Shown: positions 9,359 to 16,260 of the stretch, piece by piece | Layout of the letters: each line of letters starts with the position of its first letter | Numbering within the stretch: position 1 is the first letter of the stretch | Assembly: GCF_000969825.1 (NCBI RefSeq) | Contig: NZ_KQ033919.1 | Location: 2,768,744-2,832,743 of the forward strand | Reading direction: 5' to 3' | DNA: 64,000 nt | Source: Parabacteroides gordonii MS-1 = DSM 23371 | Lineage (GTDB): Bacteria > Bacteroidota > Bacteroidia > Bacteroidales > Tannerellaceae | Program-made: the position numbers and the translations under genes | The notes under the pieces: model-generated | What the model was told of the DNA's origin: nothing | What the model saw: only the letters and a program-made list of their open reading frames with translations | Database searches by the model: none

Positions 9359-10354
9359 ATGAATAGTTTTATCCAACAACTACTGAATAGCGATAAGCGG
9401 ATAGCTATCCCTATCATGACACATCCCGGTATTGAAGCGATCGGAAAGAATGTGATCGATGCCGTAACAGATGGTGAAGTTCATTATCAGGCCATAAAGA
9501 ATGTGACGGAAACGTATGATACAACGGCTTGTACCGTTATTATGGATCTGACGGTCGAAGCGGAAGCATTCGGTTGTGCGATCAGCATGCCGGAACATGA
9601 AGTGCCCAGTGTTACAGGCCGGTTGGTCTGTGATGAAGAGTCTGTGAACCGCTTGCAGGTTCCCTCTTTGTCGGCAAGGCGAATGCCTGAATATCTGAAA
9701 GCGAACCGCCTGGCGGTTGAGAATATAAAGGACAAGGCTGTATTATCCGGTTGTATCGGCCCTTTTTCCCTGGCCGGCAGGTTGTACGACATGTCGGAGA
9801 TCATGGTCGGGATCTATATAGAGCCGGATGTGCTCAAAACACTGCTGGATAAATGTACCGAGTATATTACCTTATACTGTAAGGAACTGAAAGCAATCGG
9901 TGCAACAGGTGTTATCATGGCGGAACCTGCTGCGGGACTGCTCTCCAATGAAGATTGCCTGGAGTACTCGACCGTCTATGTCAAACAGATCGTAGAAGCC
10001 GTACAGGACGATAACTTCACTGTTGTTCTGCATAATTGCGGGAATAAAGGCCACTGTACACAAGCTATGATCGATTCGGGTGCGGCTGCACTTCATTTCG
10101 GTAATGCGGTGAATATGGTGGAAACCCTGGAACAGTGTCCGTCAAATCTAGTTGTGATGGGTAATATCGATCCGGTAGGAATCCTGAAGCAGGCAACACC
10201 GGAAGAAGTATACCGTATCACAGCCGATCTGCTGGCAAAGACTGCACAATATAAGAACTTTGTTATCTCTTCCGGATGCGATATGCCGCCATTTGTTCCG
10301 GATGTAAATATCAAGGCTTTTTACCGGGCTATCGCTGACTTTAACGCTGTATAA
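9359..10354 (+). CDS. URO-D-fold methyltransferase, MtaA/CmuA type
   Basis: A 331-residue protein of the uroporphyrinogen decarboxylase superfamily. It carries the zinc-ligand pattern of methylcobamide methyltransferases, H-x-C at His225/Cys227 (LHNCGN) and Cys307 (SSGCDMPP), which true heme-pathway URO-D enzymes lack. MtaA-like enzymes move a methyl group from the corrinoid protein to a thiol such as coenzyme M. Bacteroidales are not known to make coenzyme M, so the acceptor here is open (another thiol, homocysteine or a folate). It starts 6 bases after the corrinoid gene and 2 bases before the next gene, so it is translationally linked to both. Substrate-side or acceptor-side role is not settled. 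Confidence 0.85.
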   Translation: MNSFIQQLLNSDKRIAIPIMTHPGIEAIGKNVIDAVTDGEVHYQAIKNVTETYDTTACTVIMDLTVEAEAFGCAISMPEHEVPSVTGRLVCDEESVNRLQVPSLSARRMPEYLKANRLAVENIKDKAVLSGCIGPFSLAGRLYDMSEIMVGIYIEPDVLKTLLDKCTEYITLYCKELKAIGATGVIMAEPAAGLLSNEDCLEYSTVYVKQIVEAVQDDNFTVVLHNCGNKGHCTQAMIDSGAAALHFGNAVNMVETLEQCPSNLVVMGNIDPVGILKQATPEEVYRITADLLAKTAQYKNFVISSGCDMPPFVPDVNIKAFYRAIADFNAV

Positions 10355-10356
10355 TC

Positions 10357-11019
10357 ATGTTCCGCTCTTATACATTTACTTTCGATGAGGTCAGGCCGGA
10401 TGAAAAGGTGCTGATGGATTATCTTCAGATACCGGATAACGACAGTTACCCGTTGGTTGCCGGGATCGTGGAGTCCACCTTTGCGGCCTTGAAAGACTCC
10501 CGCGAGATCATTGGCGGGTACCGGATACTGGATTACGGGGATGTCGTGTTACAACCCGGCCGAAGGATCAGCGGGTATATGGCAGGAGCTTCGGAAATAG
10601 CCCTGTTCATTTGTACGGCTGGTGCCGCTTTCACGGATTTGTCCCATGCCTACCAGCAGAATGGCGACTTTCTGGAAGCCTTTGTCGTCGAATCGATCGG
10701 ATCAGCTACGGTAGAGAACGCAATGGATAAAGTACAACGCTGCCTGGAAGAAGAAATGTCAAGGGAAGGAAAGAAGATCACGAACCGGTACAGCCCCGGT
10801 TATTGCGAATGGCCCTTATCCGGGCAGCGTGATCTCTTTGCTTATATCGGAGACCATCCTACAGGCATAACCCTCAATGAATCCTGTCTGATGCAACCGA
10901 TCAAGTCGGTAAGCGGGATAATCGGTATAGGCGACGCTGTTAAGAAACGTCCCTATGGCTGTGAAATATGCAATAGTGCAACTTGTGTGTACAGAAGAAT
11001 AAAACGTAAAACCCATTAA
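10357..11019 (+). CDS. Methionine-synthase activation-domain-like protein (possible corrinoid reactivator)
   Basis: This 220-residue protein resembles the free-standing AdoMet-binding activation domain of cobalamin-dependent methionine synthase, including the RYSPGYCEWPLSGQ segment (about 148-161) that matches the conserved RYSPGY motif. In MetH this domain supports reductive methylation of inactive Co(II) cobalamin. A separate protein beside a corrinoid carrier suggests it reactivates that carrier. The C terminus has a cysteine cluster (GCEICNSATC, about residues 205-214), which could bind metal or take part in electron transfer. The gene starts 2 bases after the methyltransferase stop. No RamA-like iron-sulfur reactivator is present. 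Confidence 0.8.
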   Translation: MFRSYTFTFDEVRPDEKVLMDYLQIPDNDSYPLVAGIVESTFAALKDSREIIGGYRILDYGDVVLQPGRRISGYMAGASEIALFICTAGAAFTDLSHAYQQNGDFLEAFVVESIGSATVENAMDKVQRCLEEEMSREGKKITNRYSPGYCEWPLSGQRDLFAYIGDHPTGITLNESCLMQPIKSVSGIIGIGDAVKKRPYGCEICNSATCVYRRIKRKTH

Positions 11020-11025
11020 TAGAAT

Positions 11026-12054
11026 ATGACCATTGAATTGTTTTTAGGAATCGGATTGATTGCCATCGGTGCATTCTCTTCCGGAAGTTTTTCCATCCCG
11101 TTCGGGAAGACCCGGGGGTGGGCGTGGGAAAACTATTGGCTGATATATAGTTTATTTGCTTATGTACTCGTTCCGGCAGTCGCCTGCTGGGTGTTTTGTC
11201 CCGGTTTTATGGATGTCTTGTCGGGTGTGCCGTCAGGTACATTGGCTTGGATATTCCTGCTGGGTATTATCTATGGCATCTGTAATTTGACCTTCGGGTT
11301 GTCTTTGCGTTACCTGGGATTGTCGCTCGGCTTCTCGCTCTCTCTGGGATTAATGATGATCTTAGGGACGATTATTCCACCGGCTATCGACGGACGGCTG
11401 GCGGTTATGCTGCAACAATCCGGTGGGACGATGTTGATTGCCGGGCTGCTGATCGCTGCTGTCGGTATCGGGTTAAGCGGCTATGCCGGTTACAGGAAAG
11501 ATAAGGGAGCCGGGCCGGAAGCCAATTCAGAGCTGAACTTCGGTAAAGGATTGATACTGGTATTCTTTGTCGGTATCACCGGAGCTTCACAAGCCCTGGG
11601 GATAGAACAGGGAAGCGGTATTTCTTCTTCGTTGGTGGCATCGGGTATCGATCCGTTGTTTCAAACCTTACCTGTCTTTCTGTTGATGTTCGGCGGTTCT
11701 TTTGTGGCGACTGCGCTTTGGTGCCTGTTCCTTGCCGGAAAGAATAAGAACCTGAAAGTATTTACAAAGACAAAAGAGATTGCCGTTTCAAAGAATTACC
11801 TGTATTGCGGACTGGCGGGTTTCCTGTGGTTCGTAAACTTTATCTTCTACGGTATGGGGAAAAGCCGCATGGGAGAATTCTCGTTCACAGCCTGGGGGAT
11901 ACTGATGTCGTTGACCATTGTCTTTGCTACCCTTTGGGGGTTGTACCGGGGAGAATGGAAAGCGACTGACCTGAAGACAAAAGGATGGATGTATGCCGGG
12001 CTGGTCGTACTGATCGCTGCTTCTTTCATTATCGGAATGAGCGGCGGTGAATAA
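11026..12054 (+). CDS. RhaT-like L-rhamnose/proton symporter family transporter
   Basis: A 342-residue integral membrane protein with about ten hydrophobic segments. It resembles RhaT of the drug/metabolite transporter superfamily: N-terminal GAFSSGSFSIPFGKTRGWAW, then GIIYGICNLTFGLSLRYLG and GFSLSLGLMMILGTIIPP, which parallel RhaT's GNINYGLTMRYLGMS region. RhaT imports L-rhamnose (also lyxose and mannose in E. coli) with a proton. It begins 6 bases after the activation-domain gene, inside the corrinoid operon. Together with the mutarotase it points to a 6-deoxy sugar or a derivative as the transported substrate. Confidence 0.85.
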   Translation: MTIELFLGIGLIAIGAFSSGSFSIPFGKTRGWAWENYWLIYSLFAYVLVPAVACWVFCPGFMDVLSGVPSGTLAWIFLLGIIYGICNLTFGLSLRYLGLSLGFSLSLGLMMILGTIIPPAIDGRLAVMLQQSGGTMLIAGLLIAAVGIGLSGYAGYRKDKGAGPEANSELNFGKGLILVFFVGITGASQALGIEQGSGISSSLVASGIDPLFQTLPVFLLMFGGSFVATALWCLFLAGKNKNLKVFTKTKEIAVSKNYLYCGLAGFLWFVNFIFYGMGKSRMGEFSFTAWGILMSLTIVFATLWGLYRGEWKATDLKTKGWMYAGLVVLIAASFIIGMSGGE

Positions 12055-12088
12055 AGAATAGAATAACAAATAAATAAATAGTATTTCA

Positions 12089-13336
12089 ATGACTTCAAGA
12101 GAACGTGTCTTATCAGCTATCGCACATAAACAACCCGACCGTGTCCCGGTCGATATGGGTGCAACTCCCAGTTCGGGTATCTCAGCTATCGCCTATTCAA
12201 ACCTGCTGAAACATCTGGGGCGGATTGAACTTCCCGTACAAATATACGATGTCGTACAGCAACTGGCGCAGCCGGATATGTCGATCATCGACCAGTTCGG
12301 AATCGACGTGCTCGACATTGGCCGTACCTTCAACCTGCAGCCTTCCGACTGGCAGGAAACCATACTGGCAAATGGTGATAAGGCCTTATATCCCGCTTGG
12401 TTCAATCCTGTTCTTCAGCCGAACGGATCGTATCACTGTTATGATACGGACGGGAAACGTCTCCTGGCTATGATGCCGAAAGGAGCTACTTTCTTCGACC
12501 AGTCTTATTTCCCTTATGTAGACGGCTACCCGGATAATTACGAGGGATTGGATGAGGAAATGGGACGTGTCCTCTGGTCGCGTTACGTACATAGTCCCTG
12601 GGATCATGCAGCCGACTCAGGCTTTTGGGAACAGCTACGGAAGAATGCCATCTATCTGCGGGAAACGACCGATAAGGCATTGATGATCGTCTGCGGCTGC
12701 AATCTCTTCGAATGGGGAACCTTCCTGCGCCGGATGGATAACTTCCTGATGGATTTGCTTTGTGATCCCGACCAGGTAGAACGGGTATTGGACGAATTAT
12801 TGAAGCGTCATCTGGCTACACTCGAAAAGGTCTGCTCTTCTGTTGGCGATATCGTCGACATCATCCGTTTCGGGGATGACCTGGGAATGACTACCGGCCC
12901 TTTCATGGATGTGGATACCTATAAGACCCTGTTCAAACCCCGTCATAAACAATTATGCGATTACGTCAAATCGCATAGCAAGATGCATACCTTTATCCAC
13001 TCCTGCGGTTCCATCTCTGCACTGATGCCCGATATGATCGAAGCCGGTATTGAAGTATTCAATCCGATTCAGACAAATGCCCTGAATATGGAGCCGGAGT
13101 TCCTGAAGAGAGAATTCGGACAGGATTGTACCTTCTGGGGTGGTGGTGTGGAAACTGTCGGCACACTGAATAACGGTACGCCGGAACAGGTGCGCGAGCA
13201 GGTATTGCAACGGCTGGAGATTATGTCGGCCGGTGGTGGCTTTGTCTTTAATACCGTACATAATATCCTTCCCGATGTTCCACCGGCTAATATTATTGCT
13301 ATGTTTGATGCGGTAAAAGAGTTTAATGATCGGTAA
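12089..13336 (+). CDS. Second URO-D-fold methyltransferase (candidate substrate-side component)
   Basis: A 415-residue member of the uroporphyrinogen decarboxylase superfamily, longer than its operon partner. The N terminus has the family motif SRERVLSAIAHKQPDRVPVD. The metal-site pattern differs: H-x-C is kept (His304/Cys306 in FIHSCGS), but the position equivalent to the third cysteine holds His391 in NTVHNILPDVPP. An altered ligand set and larger size suggest a role other than methyl transfer to a thiol, for example demethylation of the primary substrate onto the corrinoid protein, as for O-demethylase methyltransferase I proteins. That is inference. It is the last gene of the operon, 34 bases after the transporter; repeat array B follows. 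Confidence 0.82.
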   Translation: MTSRERVLSAIAHKQPDRVPVDMGATPSSGISAIAYSNLLKHLGRIELPVQIYDVVQQLAQPDMSIIDQFGIDVLDIGRTFNLQPSDWQETILANGDKALYPAWFNPVLQPNGSYHCYDTDGKRLLAMMPKGATFFDQSYFPYVDGYPDNYEGLDEEMGRVLWSRYVHSPWDHAADSGFWEQLRKNAIYLRETTDKALMIVCGCNLFEWGTFLRRMDNFLMDLLCDPDQVERVLDELLKRHLATLEKVCSSVGDIVDIIRFGDDLGMTTGPFMDVDTYKTLFKPRHKQLCDYVKSHSKMHTFIHSCGSISALMPDMIEAGIEVFNPIQTNALNMEPEFLKREFGQDCTFWGGGVETVGTLNNGTPEQVREQVLQRLEIMSAGGGFVFNTVHNILPDVPPANIIAMFDAVKEFNDR

Positions 13337-13360
13337 TAGGGTTCAGTGTTCATGAAAATT

Positions 13361-13462
13361 CCATATATTGTGGCAATAAAGTGTCACAATATATGATATT
13401 TAAATGTTATAATATATGATACTACAGTATCATAATATATGGCACAGTGGTAACCATATATC
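13361..13462. repeat. 23-nt dyad repeat array B (five ATATAT-core units)
   Basis: Five ATATAT cores start at 13363, 13389, 13412, 13435 and 13456, with spacings of 26, 23, 23 and 21 nt. AATATATG recurs exactly 23 nt apart three times (13388, 13411, 13434). Nested perfect stems are visible: CATATATTGTG with CACAATATATG (11 bp), ATGATAC with GTATCAT, and ATATATGG with CCATATAT. It lies just after the last gene of the corrinoid operon and may also act as its terminator. Confidence 0.78.
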
Positions 13463-13715
13463 AAATCTGCGTTAATCCGCATCATCCGCGTCCTGGTTCT
13501 TGGTTTTATGAGCGCTCAGCAACTATCTTCATCGTCTTATGACGGTCAAATGAAACCTCTATGAAGCCGAAACGGAATGTGGATTCATCCGATATCTATT
13601 ATTAATCAGTGGATGCAGGTGTGTATGAAGGCATGAACGCGACTACTGGAACCAGTATTAGATATTTGACACGTCGTATTCGTGGAAAGAACACCTAACT
13701 ATCCGGAAATTTCCG
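13463..13715. other. Non-coding stretch between the corrinoid operon and aroA
   Basis: No convincing gene is present; all frames are broken by stops. At 13467-13494 a GCGTTAATCCGC-type motif repeats imperfectly, similar in style to the CGCAGACT element at 30179-30243. The rest shows nothing recognisable; it may hold a decayed gene but no homology is visible. Confidence 0.5.
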
Positions 13716-13723
13716 TACTTTTG
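13716..13723 (+). promoter_or_regulatory. -7 element (TACTTTTG) of aroA
   Basis: TACTTTTG matches TAnnTTTG and sits 30 bases before the chosen aroA ATG at 13754. This supports that start over an in-frame ATG at 13682, which would lie upstream of the promoter. Confidence 0.7.
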
Positions 13724-13753
13724 TGTTCTCATTTTAACGAACAGACAAAAGCA

Positions 13754-14983
13754 ATGAAATATCTGATAAAAAGCCCGGAAGACGTACTTCGGGCTTCCGT
13801 ACAACTCCCTGCTTCCAAGAGCATCAGTAACCGTGCATTGATATTGAATGCCTTAAGCTATAGTCCGTATGACATACAGAATCTTTCCGACTGTGACGAT
13901 ACGGAAGTGATGATCAAAGCGCTTAACTCCAACGGTTGCGATTTCGATATTAAAGCAGCCGGTACAGCGATGCGTTTCCTTACCGCTTTCCTATCCAAAG
14001 TGATCGGCGAATGGACGATTACCGGGACAGAACGGATGAAGAACCGTCCTATCAAATTGCTGGTGGATGCGCTCAACTCGCTCGGAGCCCGCATCGAATA
14101 TATCGAAAAGGAAGGTTATCCGCCTTTGCGTATCTTCGGAAGTGCTTTGCAGGGAGGAGAGATCTCATTGGCCGGAGGTGTCAGTTCGCAGTATATATCC
14201 GCTTTGCTGATGATCGCCCCGTTGATGGAGAATGGCCTGACGCTGAACCTGGAAGGCAATATCATTTCCCGCCCTTATATCAATCTGACCTTGCAGTTGA
14301 TGGAACAATTCGGTGTGAAAGCAACCTGGAACGGACAAACGATCAAGATACTTCCCCAGGAATATAAACCGATTCATTTCACTGTCGAATCAGATTGGAG
14401 TGCCGCCTCTTACTGGTATGCAATGATGGCTTTGTCGAAAAACGCCGAGGTCGAATTGCTCGGACTGTTTAAAAATAGTCTGCAAGGAGACGCTACCGGA
14501 GCACAACTGTTCGCTCAGTTGGGAGTAGGAACAACTTTTACCGACCGTGGTGTCCGGTTGAAACATAACGGAAATGTGGTAAAGAAACTTGTTTATAATT
14601 TCATAAACGAACCCGACCTGGCGCAAACATTTGTCGTGGTCTGCGTGTTACTAAATATCCCCTTCCGTTTCACCGGACTGCAATCGCTGAAGATAAAAGA
14701 AACCGACCGTATCGAAGCACTGAAAACAGAACTTCGCAAACTCGGTTATCTGCTGACCGACAGCAACGACAGCATCCTGGAATGGAACGGAGAGCGATGC
14801 GAACCGGAAGCCGATCCGGTTATCGCCACTTACGAAGATCACCGGATGGCGATGGCTTTTGCCCCTGCCGCTTTGGTCTTACCGCAGGGAATTACAATAG
14901 CCGATCCGGGAGTGGTGACTAAGAGTTATCCGACTTTCTGGGACAATCTCAGGAAAGAGGGCTTTACAGTGAAGGAGGTTTAA
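13754..14983 (+). CDS. aroA: 3-phosphoshikimate 1-carboxyvinyltransferase (EPSP synthase)
   Basis: A 409-residue enzyme joining shikimate-3-phosphate and phosphoenolpyruvate in chorismate synthesis. Family motifs are in order: PASKSISNRALIL near the N terminus, GTAMRFLTAF, a central SSQYISALLM segment, EPDLAQTF, KETDRIEAL, and EDHRMAMAFAPAAL near the C terminus. The start at 13754 (MKYLIKSP) is preferred because it places the promoter at 13716-13723 upstream and matches the usual short N terminus; the in-frame ATG at 13682 would add 24 unconserved residues. It is followed one base later by a small membrane-protein gene and then a metal permease, likely as one transcript. Confidence 0.95.
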   Translation: MKYLIKSPEDVLRASVQLPASKSISNRALILNALSYSPYDIQNLSDCDDTEVMIKALNSNGCDFDIKAAGTAMRFLTAFLSKVIGEWTITGTERMKNRPIKLLVDALNSLGARIEYIEKEGYPPLRIFGSALQGGEISLAGGVSSQYISALLMIAPLMENGLTLNLEGNIISRPYINLTLQLMEQFGVKATWNGQTIKILPQEYKPIHFTVESDWSAASYWYAMMALSKNAEVELLGLFKNSLQGDATGAQLFAQLGVGTTFTDRGVRLKHNGNVVKKLVYNFINEPDLAQTFVVVCVLLNIPFRFTGLQSLKIKETDRIEALKTELRKLGYLLTDSNDSILEWNGERCEPEADPVIATYEDHRMAMAFAPAALVLPQGITIADPGVVTKSYPTFWDNLRKEGFTVKEV

Positions 14984-14984
14984 T

Positions 14985-15404
14985 ATGTGGTATATCGTCA
15001 TAGGTATAATTGTGCTGGGGGTAATTGCCGCCGTAGCCGGTTATTTCAGGAATAAGAAATTGCAGAAGATGCTGGAACGCGGGGAGATCAGCGAGATCCC
15101 TGAAGCCCGCGAAATACCGGAAGAGTGTTGCGGACAGCATGAAACCTGCGAACGCGACAGCCTGCTGGCTGCCGTAAGTAAAAAAATCGAATATTACGAC
15201 GATGAGGAACTGGATCGTTTCCGGGGACTGGAAAGCGACGAATATGATGAAGAGTCCGTCAACGAGTTCCGCGAAGTGCTTTACACCTTGCAGTCGGAAG
15301 AAGTGGCCGGATGGCTCCGCAGCTTGCAGCTTCGCGCCGTGAACCTGCCGGATGCGCTGAAAGATGAAGCGTTCCTGATCGTTGGGGAACGGAGAATACA
15401 TTAA
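14985..15404 (+). CDS. Small membrane-anchored acidic protein of unknown function
   Basis: A 139-residue protein that I do not recognise as a named family. Residues 2-20 form one hydrophobic segment (WYIVIGIIVLGVIAAVAGY) followed by basic residues, so the bulk is probably cytosolic behind an N-terminal anchor. The middle is acidic, with a Cys pair and further Cys around residues 45-55 (EECCGQHETC), and the C terminus is helical. It starts one base after the aroA stop and ends 2 bases before the metal permease, so it is translated with them. The cysteines suggest metal binding or redox activity, but this is only a guess. Confidence 0.75.
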   Translation: MWYIVIGIIVLGVIAAVAGYFRNKKLQKMLERGEISEIPEAREIPEECCGQHETCERDSLLAAVSKKIEYYDDEELDRFRGLESDEYDEESVNEFREVLYTLQSEEVAGWLRSLQLRAVNLPDALKDEAFLIVGERRIH

Positions 15405-15406
15405 AT

Positions 15407-16213
15407 ATGGATTTACTACAATATACTTTTTTTCAACATGCACTGCTGGGTAGCCTGCTTACCGCCATTACCTGCGGAATTGTCGGGACATACGTTGTCG
15501 CACGCCGTCTGGTATTTATCAGTGGCGGTATTACCCATGCTTCTTTCGGAGGTCTGGGGCTCGGTTTCTATCTGGGAACGAACCCTATCCTGATGGCGAT
15601 GGTTTTTTCCGTCCTTTCCGCATTCGGGGTAGAGTGGGCCAGCAAGACGCAGAATGTCCGTGAAGACTCGGCGATAGCCGGTGTCTGGGCATTGGGGATG
15701 GCACTCGGGGTCATCTTTATTTTCCTGACCCCCGGATATTCACCGAACCTTTCCGCCTATCTGTTTGGAAATATCCTGACAATCTCTATGTCCGATATCA
15801 TCTGGATAGCGGCCTTTGCCGTGGTGCTGATCGCCGTTTTTACCCTTTATCTCCGGGAAATCGTATATGTGGCTTTCGACAGCGACTTTGCCAAAACGCA
15901 ACATATCCATGTGAAATGGATCGAATATATGATGATGTTCTTTATAGCCGTCACCATCGTGTTGTCGATCCGGCTGGTCGGTATCATGCTGTTGATGAGC
16001 CTGCTGACCTTGCCGCAGATCACAGTGAACCTCTTCACATCCGACTTCAGGAAGATCATCCTGGGTAGCATCGTCCTGGGCTTCCTGGGATGCGTAACCG
16101 GCCTGGTTCTTTCTTATTTTCTGAACGTGCCTTCCGGGGCGTTTATCATCCTGGTGCTGGTGCTGGTCTTTCTGATCCTTAAAGGCGTATTATTCTTTAC
16201 AAAAAAGCAATAA
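15407..16213 (+). CDS. Metal ABC transporter permease (ZnuB/MntB-type, ABC-3 family)
   Basis: A 268-residue polytopic protein with about eight or nine transmembrane helices. ABC-3 signatures include GIVGTYVVARRLVFISGGITHASFGGLGLG near the N terminus (residues about 25-55), the FGNILTIS segment, and RLVGIMLLMSLLTLPQITV in the second half. Such permeases move zinc, manganese or iron across the inner membrane together with an ATPase and a periplasmic binding protein. Neither partner lies next to it here, so they must be encoded elsewhere or the permease works in another assembly. It is downstream of the small Cys-containing membrane protein. Confidence 0.88.
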   Translation: MDLLQYTFFQHALLGSLLTAITCGIVGTYVVARRLVFISGGITHASFGGLGLGFYLGTNPILMAMVFSVLSAFGVEWASKTQNVREDSAIAGVWALGMALGVIFIFLTPGYSPNLSAYLFGNILTISMSDIIWIAAFAVVLIAVFTLYLREIVYVAFDSDFAKTQHIHVKWIEYMMMFFIAVTIVLSIRLVGIMLLMSLLTLPQITVNLFTSDFRKIILGSIVLGFLGCVTGLVLSYFLNVPSGAFIILVLVLVFLILKGVLFFTKKQ

Positions 16214-16260
16214 AACAGGTTATTCTTAGTTTATTATATGATAAAGAGCTATCATAATAC

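Noticed and set aside
9359..13336. The two URO-D-fold proteins as heme-biosynthesis enzymes
   Set aside because: Both carry an H-x-C metal motif and sit with a corrinoid protein; this context marks methyltransferases rather than HemE.
13463..13753. Decayed transposase or integrase gene
   Set aside because: Several short frames exist but all are broken by stops, and no recombinase motif could be recognised.
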